The position numbers were made by a program, and so were the translations under genes. Positions 1 through 11,809 of a stretch of DNA of 64,000 nucleotides are shown piece after piece (position 1 is the first letter of the stretch; each line of letters opens with the position of its first letter). Origin of the DNA: Glandiceps talaboti (taxonomy: Eukaryota > Hemichordata > Enteropneusta > Spengelidae); contig NC_135561.1 of the NCBI RefSeq assembly GCF_964340395.1, forward strand, positions 2,170,001 to 2,234,000. Reading direction: 5' to 3'. Under the pieces are notes generated by a model, which was not told where the DNA came from, did no database searches, and saw nothing but the letters and a program-made list of their open reading frames with translations.

Positions 1-169
1 GGATTGACTGCTACAGCTAATGGGTCACGTTTCTTCATGTCAGAAATCAAATTAACGTGGAAAGTGTTGTCATCCATTGACAACATTCCGATATGTTCAG
101 CATTAAAGTCAGACCAGTACAAGTTGTTATTGACAGTGTCGATGGTTATGTCTGTTGGATATTCTAGAC
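1..169 (-). CDS. EGF/YWTD gene, exon 6 (LDLR class B blade, runs off left edge)
   Basis: Starts at phase 1 after TTGATAG and encodes LEYPTDITIDTVNNNLYWSD, then FNAEHIGMLSMD, a standard YWTD repeat (YWSD). The reading frame stays open to base 1, so the exon is cut by the window edge. Confidence 0.8.
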
Positions 170-1201
170 CTATCAATGACAAGACAACATTTTATTATTT
201 GGCTATGTTTTATTGCGTAGGAATATTTTGAGTTTTGAATTTTAATGGGACATATAGACGGTGCTGGTGATCAGATGGAGCCTTGTATAATTCAACTTCT
301 AAAAGAATTCGAGGAATATCCTTAAATTGACTGTCCTAAAACATAATACAATGAAACTCACTGCCACAAATCTACAAAGTATCATTTACTGAAAGTCATG
401 CACACAAAACAAACAAGACAAACAGACTGTACTAATTAAACATAAAACGTTTTTACCTGATAAAAATGATTATTTTACATCACGTATAGACACATATATT
501 ACACTATTGTGGTATGCAACTTATTAATGGTACAGTCTTACATGCACATATAATATATGCACATGTAATTGAGTAAACACAATGCATACCAACATCTGCG
601 TCGACAAGAGTCTCAGAGTCTTCAATTTTTCCATCTATTAGATAGCCTCGATTAATTTCATCGTCTGCTACACTTGACCAGTATATCATTCCGTTTCGAC
701 AGTCGAAGTCAATAGCATAAGCACCGTCACTTTCAATCAATAACTCATTATCACCAGTTTCGGGAAAGATGCAGTGAACTCCACTAGTTCTGTCACTGTA
801 GAACAACTCGGCTGGTATAGGAACACAAAGAAAGCACTCGTTACAAGGTAAGACATCGTGTTCTAATCGTACATACACATGACCACAAAGTAATAGATAG
901 AATCCCACGCCCCCGTGGAATATTTCACACGAGTAGAGGGACTTTCGTCTCATAAGAGTCATAAGCTAATATGGGACAAACATTCCCTTAAGGCTATTTT
1001 CCATCATGTCTCTTTGGTCTGGCAAAAACAAAATGAAACTTGCGCATTGGATCTAACTGGAATTGATCCTTTACTTGTTGCCCCACACTTTCAGACTGTC
1101 AGGACGAGAGAAAACATACTCCCACATTATTTTGACCAGATTGTATCTTCAAATGCCGAACATAACTGACAATGGCTGAAATATCCTGTGTCATATCATC
1201 A

Positions 1202-1241
<40 letters not shown>

Positions 1242-2440
1242 AACCTTGTAGTATAGAAAGTGAGAGATTAAATGTGTCAACATATCATGGAAAACGTCTT
1301 ACCAGCACATGTTTTGTCATCTCCACTTAAAGCAAACCCAGGATAACAAAGGCAATCATATGATCCTTCTGTGTTACTACAAATATGATTGCATCCACCC
1401 TGGTTAACAGCACACTCGTCAATATCTACATTAATATGAAAACCAAGTGGTACATTTTGAATCAAAGAATGAAAGAATGAACGAACGAATCTCTATTACG
1501 CACTTACAAGTAACAGGACAACACATCTGTATGTATTTCAATATAGCAGGAGAGAGGCTAACAACTAGTGGTATATAAACTAATCGAGTCAAGCCACTCA
1601 GATAACTAGTATTCATACTAGCTGCTGTTCCCATAAAGAACCCCCCTCCTATTATATTGCATTCTATGTACAGTTTCAAGCATGAAAGAGCTGCATAGAA
1701 AGCGGAATATTTTTGCAGAAGAAAGTGTTTGCATTTATTTTTTTAAAAAAGACTCGTTAATGGAATATCGCAAAATGCAGTTAATCTAAGGTAGAGGAAT
1801 CATGTGTTCTTCGTGTATAAACACGTACAATGCTAGATATATACTTGAATATAAAAATATGTCATTATAAAACAAAAACTGTTCAGAAACACTGAAACAC
1901 CTTACAAATTTAACAAAATGAACTAACGATAACTTCCATAATGCAAAATGCGTTATTGTTGGCATGAAAACGAGCTGACAAGAGGAATATCAAATATATT
2001 TTTCAAAAATAGAATCAATAACGAGAAATTAGTGTACTCACCAGTACAAGACTTCTTATCCTGTCCAAGTAGAAATCCAGCAGAACACGAGCATACCGTG
2101 GAATTGTCAACTTCAGAACACGTTCCCTGACAACCTCCGTTGTTAACATTACATCCTAATGCATCTGATCCTGACCCTGTACCTGTACCTGTACATTAAC
2201 AGGATATTCATAACGAGATGAACTTATGATAGATGGTGGGTATTTAGTAACAGCAATTAAATGACACAAACATAAGTTAATGTATGTATGTATGTATGTA
2301 TGTATGTATGTATGTATGTATGTATGTATGTATGTATGTATGTATGTATGTATGGATGGATGGATGGATGGATGGATGGATGGATGGATGTATGTATGTA
2401 TGTATGTATGTATGTATGCATGCAAGGATGTATGCATGTA

Positions 2441-2477
<37 letters not shown>

Positions 2478-3825
2478 ACTAAATAAAAAATAAAACGACT
2501 AAAAAAATATACTTTAATTACCTTTACCATCACCAAATGGTACGAAATATATTACGACAACAACGACAGCAGCAAGGCACAAGACAATTAAAGTAACGAC
2601 AATAATCTTTGAACATCGCTTTCTGCCATTTCCTTCCTACGAATGACGAAAGCAAGCAACTTTTAGTCAAATAATGTGTATTTATTATAATTTGTTAACG
2701 CTGTGTAACCCTTTCCAGATATGGCTACAGTTGTGTGTTATAGGTGTTACCATGTGTATAGAGTACACAAAGTACTGGTTACCAGTGAAGGTACCACAAT
2801 ATCATGTTTATAATAACAAACTTGTTTACCCATATTTCAGCTTTTTACATTGTATTGAGTTACAAACACAAACTTTGTCTATGTTGTTTCACATTGATTT
2901 TTCAAGTAGGAAGCCATGATAATTTTTTTTATAAATTAAGAATGAATCCAAAATAAAGTCGAAAGCGTTATCCATATGGTCACTTTAATGCATGACGTTA
3001 TCATCCAATGACCCCTTCTACATCTGTGCTATCTTTCCAACGTTTAATTTCATATTTTGTACAGCTGTTCAAACACCGTTGACATGTATATCAGACTTTA
3101 ACAAACGAGTTATCACCTTGACACATGCAAACAATTATGTACAACTTCTATTAAGCTATCATGACATTGACTGTGTGGTATATTTAGTAACTTTTCAGCC
3201 TGTAGTATCATTCATTACTAACAGCTTTTTTAATACTGGTCTGCGATTCCAATAATATCAGATGCTAGGGACATTGTTCGTGATCTCACTATCAGCAAAT
3301 ATATGCAGACACTATCAATATCTCGTAGAATCTTAAAATTTGTTGTTATTCGACGGTAGAAAAGGGCGAAGGGAAAGCGATATTTTTTTCCTGAGAAACA
3401 GTTTAATACAAATAAATATGGATTTTCAGGTGCTTTGGGTTATGCAGAGGCTTCTCAAGGATATTACATAATGTATCTTGGATGACCATGCTTAGCGTTC
3501 TGCGGCCACAATTTTATTTATTGTTTGGAGGCATTCCTAAATATGATTCAAGAATTGACGACATTTGTTAAGCTTGAATTAGGTAAACAAATCTTTATTA
3601 ACCACATGGTTAGCAAAATTCTCAGATGCAATAGTGGATTCGTGTTATGTTTTATGAAAAGAAATACCAACTCCCATCCCTGCTAAATTTACGTGGGAGT
3701 ACTTCTCCAGTGAATTGAAAGGAAAGGAAACTAAAGAATCAAAAGACAACATTACAATTTGAAAAGTTACTGACCTCCAAACTTTTGTCTGAATTCAACA
3801 GACTGCTCCGGTCCGTACTTGACAT
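1..3825 (-). CDS. Type II membrane protein with EGF pair and LDLR-type YWTD propeller (5' half)
   Basis: Six exons can be chained on the minus strand: 3775-3825, 2522-2636, 2042-2164, 1303-1425, 590-811 and 1-169 (continuing left). Junction phases are 0, then 1 throughout, and all agree. The N-terminus (MSSTDRSSLLNSDKSLE, then EGNGRKRCSK) is polar and basic and is followed directly by about 20 hydrophobic residues, so it should act as a type II signal anchor by the positive-inside rule. Two EGF domains follow, the second of the calcium-binding type (joined as CTDIDEC), then YWTD (LDLR class B) repeats. EGF-EGF-propeller order is that of the LDL receptor family, but those are type I proteins with LDLa repeats and a cleaved signal. 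Here a membrane anchor takes the N-terminal place. The remaining propeller blades and C-terminus are outside the window. Introns hold only microsatellites. Ligand and role are unknown. Confidence 0.8.
590..811 (-). CDS. EGF/YWTD gene, exon 5 (LDLR class B blade)
   Basis: This 222-nt phase 1-1 exon follows a strong pyrimidine tract and CAG. It encodes AELFYSDRTSG, then GAYAIDFDCRNGMIYWSS and a following I/N-R-G turn, which are the usual features of a YWTD repeat (YWSS replaces YWTD). It joins exon 4 as DKTCAAELFYSD. Confidence 0.8.
1202..1241 (+). repeat. (TGTC)n microsatellite in intron
   Basis: About ten perfect tetranucleotide units inside the intron between the second EGF exon and the first YWTD exon. 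Confidence 0.98.
1303..1425 (-). CDS. EGF/YWTD gene, exon 4 (calcium-binding EGF-like 2)
   Basis: Another 123-nt phase 1-1 exon, the same length as the preceding EGF exon. It begins DIDECAVNQGGC and continues with NTEGSYDCLCYPGF, the calcium-binding EGF signature including the Asn and aromatic positions. Equal length and phase point to an exon duplication. Confidence 0.9.
2042..2164 (-). CDS. EGF/YWTD gene, exon 3 (EGF-like 1)
   Basis: A symmetric phase 1-1 exon of 123 nt encodes one complete EGF with six cysteines: GCNVNNGGCQGTC, then CSCSAGFLLG, then the last Cys. It lacks the DxDE calcium-binding start. The donor is G|GTGAGT. Several AG sites lie upstream, so the acceptor could move by a few codons. 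Confidence 0.8.
2280..2475 (+). repeat. Compound microsatellite (TATG)n-(GATG)n-(TATG)n-(TG)n
   Basis: A 196-bp compound tract fills most of the 357-bp intron between the membrane exon and EGF 1. The unit changes stepwise from TATG to GATG, back to TATG, and then to TG. All open frames through it are repeat translations. Confidence 0.98.
2522..2636 (-). CDS. EGF/YWTD gene, exon 2 (signal anchor)
   Basis: This 115-nt exon enters at phase 0 and leaves at phase 1. It encodes EGNGRKRCSK, then a hydrophobic stretch rich in I, V and L, then FVPFGDGK. The basic residues sit on the N-terminal side of the helix, which predicts cytosol-in orientation. The acceptor follows ...TTCGTAG and the donor is GGTAATTA. 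Confidence 0.75.
3775..3825 (-). CDS. EGF/YWTD gene, exon 1 (start codon, cytosolic tail)
   Basis: Seventeen codons from ATG at 3825 to the donor GAG|GTCAGT. Phase 0 at the donor matches the next exon, which opens GAA GGA AAT GGC and runs straight into the membrane segment. I see no other in-frame ATG that would give a continuous reading. The start is inferred and the 5' UTR extent is unknown. Confidence 0.65.
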
Positions 3826-4923
3826 GATGGTGTAGACTTCAGAAAAAGAGAAGACATTTCAGAAATGGTCGACCTGGTCAATAGTACTGGAGTGTGATTT
3901 TTACTTCGCATGATGCATATTTTAGAACTCAAGGTACTAGACTTTGAATGACATATGATTTCAAATAGATTATATGGGTGTCACAGTGGAAGTTGGTCAA
4001 TATATATATCTATTTTGATGTTGGCCCTTTGATATTAATTCTGATTTATATAATAAGTTAGATTTGCCAGCATATATGATGCATATCTTTTCTGTCAGGC
4101 AAAGGTCGCAATGCTTCGATACATTTGAATAGGAAGGAGCATGTGCTATTTATTTATTTCACCGAAGTTAGATGTAAAAACTTATGAAAAAAAATTGACA
4201 ATATATTAACTGTGGTAGGGACCATGGAAATAGGTATACAAACCTAGTCGAGTCCATGATCCATACTACAACTGAAATAAAATTGATGTGAGTTACAAAG
4301 AAATAGTGAAATAACTACTAATAACTACTATTTACAAGAGCTGTGAAAATGTCGAAAATGTCGACATATTGTTTTCGGGGTTAATTTACCCAATTTGCGG
4401 TAAAAACACTTACTGCCACTAATCCAGTGTACATCAAAATTAGCATGTATGATAACATCAACAAAGGAACAATACGGAAAGACAGGTCACAGCAACATTT
4501 ACAAGATGAAAAATTAAAAACATTACTATGTGATAAGATATCTCTTCAGCTGTTTTTTGAACTGATATCATTTAGTAATATGTTTCGTCGTAGGAAGTGA
4601 ATTTCAATGCTGAATAGCTGCATATTTGAAGTTGTGATGGCGGCTGACCGTGAGCTTTACCTTTGGAACTGGTCAACATAAGATTAAGCAGGACTGTTGT
4701 TTGCAGAGTATACCAAGTTGGGTAAACGGGACAGTGGAGGGAGCATCGAAACCAGAGAAGGATATCAATCTGACAAGCTTCTTTTGAAGAAGAAGAAGAA
4801 GAAGAAGAAGAGATTCAAGATGGTCGGATAGGTATTTCTATACAGCAGCTTAAGTGGGGCAAGATAAGACTGTTATGTATTTAATTATTTAATGATTTTG
4901 ACATATAATGACGCATACGTGAG
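3826..4923. other. 5' flank of the EGF/YWTD gene, no gene seen
   Basis: AT-rich sequence without a coding signal on either strand. A short (GAA)n tract lies at 4785-4811. The promoter of the minus-strand gene should be at its left end, but I cannot identify a TATA box or initiator with confidence. Confidence 0.6.
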
Positions 4924-7900
4924 ATAATGCCCCCTATAGTACTAACCTTGCTTCCCACGTATAATGCCCCCTATAGTACTAACCTTGTTTCCCACGTATA
5001 ATGCCCCCTATAGTACTAACCTTGTTTCCCACGTATAATGCCCTATAGTACTAACCTTGTTTCCCACGTATAATGCCCCCTATAGGACTAACCTTGCTTC
5101 CCACATATAATGCCCCTATAGGACTAACCTTGCTTCCCACGTATAATGCCCCCTATAGGACTAACCTTGCTTCAACGTATAATGCCCCTATAGGACTAAT
5201 CTTAAAAAATGCTTCCCACGTATAATGCCCCTACAGGACGAACCTTGCTTCCCACGTATAGTGCCCCCTATAGGACTAACCTTGCTTCTTACTTTCTTAA
5301 TATGACGTATAAGTGAGATAATGCCCCCTATAGGACTAACCTTGCTTCCCACGTATAATGTCCCCTATAGAACTAACCTTGCTTCCCACGTATAATGTCC
5401 CCTATAGGACTAACCTTGCTTCCCACGTATAATGTCCCCTATAGGACTAACCTTGCTTCCCATGTATAATGTCCCCTATAGAACTAACCTTGCTTCCCAT
5501 GTATAATGTCCCCTATAGGACTAACCTTGCTTCCCACGTATAATGTCCCCTATAGGACTAACCTTGCTTCCCATGTATAATGTCCCCTATAGAACTAACC
5601 TTGCTTCCCATGTATAATGTCCCCTATAGAACTAACCTTGCTTCCCATGTATAATGTCCCCTATAGGACTAACCTTGCTTCCCACGTATAATGCCCCCTA
5701 CGGGACTAACCTTGCTTCCCACGTATAATGCCCCTATAGGACTAACCTTGCTTCCCACGTATAATGTCCCCTATAGAACTAACCTTGCTTCAACGTATAA
5801 TGCCCCTATAGGACTAATCTTGCTTCCCATGTATAATGTCCCCTATAGAACTAACCTTGCTTCCCATGTATAATGTCCCCTATAGAACTAACCTTGCTTC
5901 CCATGTATAATGTCCCCTATAGGACTAACCTTGCTTCCCACGTATAATGCCCCCTACGGGACTAACCTTGCTTCCCACGTATAATGTCCCCTATAGAACT
6001 AACCTTGCTTCAACGTATAATGCCCCTATAGGACTAACCTTGCTTCCCATGTATAATGCCCCCTATGGGACTAACCTTGCTTCCCATGTATAATGTCCCC
6101 TATAGAACTAACCTTGCTTCCCACGTATAATGCCCCTATAGGACTAACCTTGCTTCCCACGTATAATGTCCCCTATAGAACTAACCTTGCTTCAACGTAT
6201 AATGCCCCTATAGTACTAACCTTGCCTCCCACGTATAATGCCCCTATAGGACTAATCCTGTTTCCCACGTATAATGCCCCTATAGTACTAACCTTGCCTC
6301 CCACGTATAATGCCCCTATAGGACTAATCTTGCTTCCCACATATAATGTCCCCTATAGGACTAATCTTGCTTCAACGTATAATGTCCCCTATAGGACTAA
6401 TCCTGCTTCCCACGTATAATGTCCCCTATAGGACTAACCTTGCTTCCCACGTATAATGTCCCCTATAGAACTAACCTTGCTTCCCACGTATAATGTTCCC
6501 TATGGGACTAACCTTGCTTCCCACGTATAATGTCCCCTATAGGACTAACCTTGCTTCCCACGTATAATGTCCCCTATAGAACTAACCTTGCTTCCCATGT
6601 ATAATGCCCCCTATAGGACTAACCTTGCTTCCCACGTATAATGTCCCCTATAGAACTAACCTTGCTTCCCACGTATAATGTTCCCTATGGGACTAACCTT
6701 GCTTCCCACGTATAATGCCCCCTATAGAACTAACCTTGCTTCCCATGTATAATGCCCCCTATAGGACTAACCTTGCTTCCCATGTATAATGTCCCCTATA
6801 GAACTAACCTTGCTTCCCACGTATAATGCTCCTATAGGACTAATCCTGTTTCCCACGTATAATGCCCCTATAGTACTAACCTTGCCTCCCACGTATAATG
6901 CCCCTATAGGACTAATCCTGTTTCCCACGTATAATGCTCCCTATAGGACTAACCTTGCTTCCCACGTATAATGCTCCCTACGGGACTAACCTTGCTTCCC
7001 ACGTATAATGCCCCTATAGGACTAACCTTGCTTCCCACGTATAATGTCCCCTATAGAACTAACCTTGCTTCAACGTATAATGCCCCTATAGGACTAATCT
7101 TGCTTCCCATGTATAATGTCCCCTATAGAACTAACCTTGCTTCCCATGTATAACGTCCCCTATAGAACTAACCTTGCTTCCCATGTATAATGTCCCCTAT
7201 AGGACTAACCTTGCTTCCCACGTATAATGCCCCCTACGGGACTAACCTTGCTTCCCACGTATAATGCCCCTATAGGACTAACCTTGCTTCCCACGTATAA
7301 TGTCCCCTATAGAACTAACCTTGCTTCAACGTATAATGCCCCTATAGTACTAACCGTGCCTCCCACGTATAATGCCCCTATAGGACTAATCCTGTTTCCC
7401 ACGTATAATGCCCCTATAGTACTAACCTTGCCTCCCACGTATAATGCCCCTATAGGACTAATCTTGCTTCCCACATATAATGTCCCCTATAGGACTAATC
7501 TTGCTTCAACGTATAATGTCCCCTATAGGACTAATCCTGCTTCCCACGTATAATGTCCCCTATAGGACTAACCTTGCTTCCCACGTATAATGTCCCCTAT
7601 AGGACTAACCTTGCTTCCCATGTATAATGTCCCCTATAGGACTAACCTTGCTTCCCATGTATAATGTCCCCTATAGGACTAACCTTGCTTCCCACGTATA
7701 ATGTCCCCTATAGAACTAACCTTGCTTCCCACGTATAATGCCCCCTACGGGACTAACCTTGCTTCCCACGTATAATGCCCCTATAGGACTAACCTTGCTT
7801 CCCACGTATAATGTCCCCTATGGGACTAACCTTGCTTCCCACGTATAATGTCCCCTATAGAACTAACCTTGTTTCCCACGTATAATGTCCCCTATGGGAC

Positions 7901-8355
7901 TAACCTTGCTTCCCACGTATAATGCCCCCTATAGAACTAACCTTGCTTCCCATGTATAATGCCCCCTATAGGACTAACCTTGCTTCCCATGTATAATGTC
8001 CCCTATAGAACTAACCTTGCTTCCCACGTATAATGCTCCTATAGGACTAATCCTGTTTCCCACGTATAATGCCCCTATAGTACTAACCTTGCCTCCCACG
8101 TATAATGCCCCTATAGGACTAATCCTGTTTCCCACGTATAATGTCCCCTATAGGACTAACCTTGCTTCCCACGTATAATGCTCCCTATAGGACTAACCTT
8201 GCTTCCCACGTATAATGCCCCTATAGGACTAATCCTGTTTCCCACGTACAATGCCCCTATAGAACTAACCTTGCTTCCCACGTACAATGCCCCTATAGGA
8301 CTAATCTTGTTTCCCACGTATAATGCCCCTTATATAGGACTAACCTTGCTTCTTA
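4924..8355 (+). repeat. Minisatellite array, about 37-bp unit, roughly 90 copies
   Basis: Tandem copies of a unit close to CCCACGTATAATGTCCCC followed by TATAGGACTAACCTTGCTT. Unit length is 36 or 37 bp depending on CCC or CCCC and on loss of 'CC' in 'CTTCAACG'. Each unit carries a CCTATAGG palindrome. Variants (AGAAC, AGTAC, GGGAC; CACG or CATG; TGCCCC or TGTCCC) recur in the same order over hundreds of bases at spacings near 1.1-1.3 kb, so the array has a higher-order structure. A non-repeat insert at 5288-5325 resembles the left flank at 4898-4925. The apparent 12-residue protein repeats are just 36-bp units read in frame. Confidence 0.97.
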
Positions 8356-8365
8356 CTGTCTCGAT

Positions 8366-9990
8366 ATGAGATTTGTGTTGATCAATATAATTGAGATGTC
8401 CAAGTACATGGCTGAGGACACACTTACTATAGTGGTGTTACCAATATCCAGGGATCCGCCTCTGTTGAGTTTTGATAATCATATAATTAGATTTATCCAA
8501 GCTAATAGTGAGTTTATTTGGTCGGCACCAAGTACACACCTTTGTTAAAATGGTCATTTATATAATTCAAATCAATGGAGGGGGTTATCTATGAATCTGA
8601 AGAGATTGGTGTCATCCGCAAAAAGACGAAAGTTAAAGGCGTCAGTCGAGGAAGTAATATCGTTGATATATAGTAGGAAAAGACTAGGTTCAAGTATAGA
8701 TCCTTGAGGTACGCCACATTTCACCTGCATTGGGGTATAGATCCTTGGGGTACGCCACATTTCACCTACATTGGGGTATAGATCCTTGAGGTACGCCACA
8801 TTTCACCTACATTGGGGTGTAGATTCTTGAGATCAATCGTGTCAATACTCTAAGTTTTTTGCGGTCTTTAGAAATACCAGCTTCCGTTTTCAGAAAGATT
8901 AGACACAAGATCAGCAAGGAGTTGGTGCTATAATGTTTTCGGAAACCCTACTGGGTACTGGTAAAAATGTTGAACGTCCAGAAAAGATAAGAGCGGGTCC
9001 TTAACGACTGACTCGATAACTTTGCTAAGCGTAGGTAGATTTGGGATTGGCCTATATATAGTTGCCCAAATCGAGAGCAGATCCTTTTTATAGATAGGAG
9101 TGATCTTTGCATACTTAAGAGCATCTGGAAAGATGCCTGTAGCCAAAGAGCAATTTACAATATATGGTAGAGGATCAGAAATAACAGGACATGCATCGAT
9201 GACCATTTTAGGATGAATGTGATCATGTCCCATGGCTTTACATGGGTCCATGCGATGACTTATCTTCACAATATCATTATCAATGACAGGACGGAAGAAG
9301 GATCAATGGGGACGACTTTCACCAAGATAATAATAGAAACTGACAGGCGGGGTTATGGACCATCCTAGGTTTGGGTAAATGTTTGTGAAGAAAAGATTTG
9401 AACTTTTTGGCAATCCTGTCTTTATCAGTTAATAGCATGTCCGGGTTGTTTAAAATTGTCTTGGTGATACCATATATTTATCTGCCATTCGTTGCCAAGA
9501 TTTCACCAATTATATTCCGGAGTTTGTTCGAATTGCCCAAAGCATTTTGGAATTGTTTATGGTAATGTCGGCGTTTGGCAGACTTTAGCACCTTTGTCAA
9601 GCTATTTCGATATCGCTTATAATAATTACGAATGTTGGAATTATCTGGCGACCTTTTCATTTTGGCGAGTAACTTGTGTTTCTTACGAGAATAAATGAAT
9701 AAGCCCTTTGACATCCATGGCTTGCGAATAGCTTTACCCTTTGTTTTGTACGGTTTGGTGGGAGCATGCTTGGAATACACTTCACTAGACGGGTCACAGA
9801 AAATCTCGTAAGCGTCATTGGGGTTTGAACAATCATCAACAGGCTGCCAGGAAACATCGCCTAATTCCGAAAGAAAAGCGTCACGGTTATAGGTCGAAAA
9901 GTCGGATTTGAGGACAGAGCTGGTTTGCGAAAAAGTCAAAAGAGTGCCCAAGATTATTTAGAAAAATAACCAAAGTAAAGTGATGACTGA
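8366..9990 (-). mobile_element. Decayed CR1/Jockey-like non-LTR retrotransposon, RT region
   Basis: Minus-strand fragments in order. At 9951-9478 is the linker between endonuclease and RT, with KPWMSKGLF, RKKHKLLAK and YKRYRNSLTKVLK. At 9269-8928 are RT blocks with KAMGHDHIHP, FPDALKYAKITPIYKK and YRPIPNLPTLSKVIE. At 8799-8572 are the catalytic blocks KCGVPQGSILEPSLFLLYIND and FADDTNLF. At 8545-8440 is NKLTISLDKSNYMIIKTQQR, continuing after a frameshift to MYLDI near 8380. The FADD active-site motif survives, but frameshifts, internal stops, a 41-bp triplication and the missing endonuclease make it non-functional. The 3' part stops where the minisatellite starts. The element family is assigned from these motifs only. 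Confidence 0.88.
8696..8820 (+). repeat. Three tandem copies of a 41-bp segment inside the RT
   Basis: The segment starting TAGATCCTTGAGGTACGCC occurs three times head to tail, about 41 bp apart, ending in ACATTGGGGTA. It covers the codons for KCGVPQGS. Since 41 is not a multiple of 3, each copy shifts the frame. Confidence 0.92.
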
Positions 9991-10035
9991 CCAGTCGATG
10001 TTATGCTCTTGGCTTTAAGTTCCAGATATGTTTTG

Positions 10036-10192
10036 ATAGCTCAGTACAGCTCGGGTATCTCTTATTAGTGATGGATTGTTTGTGGGTTGCAGGACGGGTT
10101 TTGAAAAGTGTTTGAAAGACCCGTCATGCAAACCACAAACAATCCATCACTAATTTCACTAATAAGAGATACCGCAGCTGTACTGAACTATC
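10036..10192. repeat. Long foldback inverted repeat
   Basis: The left arm begins GATAGCTCAGTACAGCT and runs through TATCTCTTATTAGTGATGG and TTGTTTGTGG to GACGGGT. The right arm is its reverse complement with few mismatches and one small insertion that repeats TTAGTGA. Arms are about 65-70 bp and the loop about 20 bp. It could be a MITE, a SINE-like foldback or the source of a hairpin RNA. Confidence 0.9.
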
Positions 10193-11654
10193 TGTTTTGT
10201 GAAGTTGAAACGTCCCTGGCTGAACACAATACTGTCATTTAACGAGTGTTAATAAAATACACTATTTTTATTGGGTGTTGACTTTCTGTTGTTTCAGATA
10301 TAATCTAGATTTTACACAATAGCATATAAGTTCCAACTCCAATCTGTTGCATAAACCACAGCTGTTGGAAACAAGTTGCTGTTGATGTAGAAAACACGCC
10401 CATGTATCTGATACGAACCTAATATCAAGTATGAGATGACGATAACACACTCGTTATCACAGTATGGTTGACGACTTTGCAAATAAAGTTCAACTTATAA
10501 GATTGTTACGTCATCAAAGCAGCTGGGTGGGTAATACAAAGAAAAAGAAATTCCGTCTTGATGAGTTCCGTCATTTCACATTACATGTATCATGTAGATA
10601 ATTCGTTAAAACAATGTGTGGCAATGGTACCACTCTAAGTTTGGGAGCGGGGGAGGGGAGGGGTACAAGTTGAGAAGTAACAATCTAAACACTACTTGTA
10701 AATAACTTATCCAGTCGGCCAGTGCAACTGGTGTTGCCATCTTTCACAAAACTAAATATAGCAATATGACAAATTGATAAAAGTTCGTTAGTGGGATTTA
10801 TTAGCGGGGGGAAAAACGTTTGTGCGTATTCTGCCCAAATAGATTACAGTATAACCTGTAACATTTAGACTTGTGAAATGATAAAAATTACGTCATTTTC
10901 ATTAAATGAATATAATTTATAAGACAATAAATTGTCATAGGCAATAGAGGTAACATACGTTGACTTTGAACACACACAGAACAACTGTTGGTACAAAAGA
11001 CAGCTGGATATATGCAAATTTATCATTGTTAATAAATTATGATAGCGACCTTCTATGAGAGATTGTGTTGTTGCCATGTAAATACAATTTGCATAATTAC
11101 ACCAATACACGTAATTATCTCAACTCAGTATATCTATTTGTAAATTAAAACGAAGCATGTACATTACGTACCAGGTCATTTGAAACCGAGTATGTTTCAT
11201 GTCTATGCTAGCGCTAATCTGTTCTGTACCAGTGAATATCCAGTAAGCGATCTCACAGTCACCTTTCCATGCTTACTGTGATGCATTACAGGCTGACGTC
11301 ATATCGATATCGTACGAGCAGCATGACACACCTTAATTTCAGTATGTCATCATTGAGTTGAAGTCTACCAATTTTTTTTTTATTTGTCAATAGATAGTTC
11401 AAAGAGTTATTGCGATAATTCGTACATAACATGATGCGATATCATATCATTATAATCTGTCAACTAGGACGATGAATCTTATATATTACCTCTCAATCAC
11501 GCACATGCTATTTTTCGTTGCTAAGAGAAATATAGGGACAGGTTTTAACATATGGATATGATGAATGGTATTCATATCTAGGTCTGTCACGATAAGACCC
11601 GAACGTTCACATGCCGAGACATAAAGGGCAGTAGCAGCAGTAACGATACCAAAT
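10193..11654. other. Intergenic, no gene seen
   Basis: AT-rich, with stops in all frames and no recognisable domain. A G-rich run (GGGAGCGGGGGAGGGGAGGGG) lies near 10639-10661. Confidence 0.6.
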
Positions 11655-11758
11655 CAACAAGAACAACAAGAACAACAAAAACAACAACAACAGCAACCAC
11701 CACCACCACCACCACCACCACCACCACCACCACCACCACCACCACCACCACCACCACC

Positions 11759-11801
<43 letters not shown>

Positions 11802-11809
11802 AAGAACAA
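11655..11809 (+). repeat. Compound trinucleotide repeat (CAA)n-(CAC)n-(AAC)n
   Basis: About 21 CAC units (11697-11760) are flanked on both sides by CAA/AAC units. The poly-Gly, poly-Val, poly-Trp and poly-Leu open frames here are repeat translations. Confidence 0.97.

Noticed and set aside
2156-2536. Minus-strand frame rich in HTYI and TH repeats
   Set aside because: Translation of the (TATG)n/(TG)n microsatellite. Only the part at 2522-2636, in another frame, belongs to a gene.
4924-8355. CRISPR-like array of short repeats
   Set aside because: Units are directly abutting without unique spacers, and the genome is eukaryotic.
5691-8369. Plus-strand open frames of 60-108 codons with a 12-residue repeat (TYNAPIGLTLLP)
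   Set aside because: They are 36-bp minisatellite units read in frame; the frame breaks at every 37-bp unit and there is no gene context.
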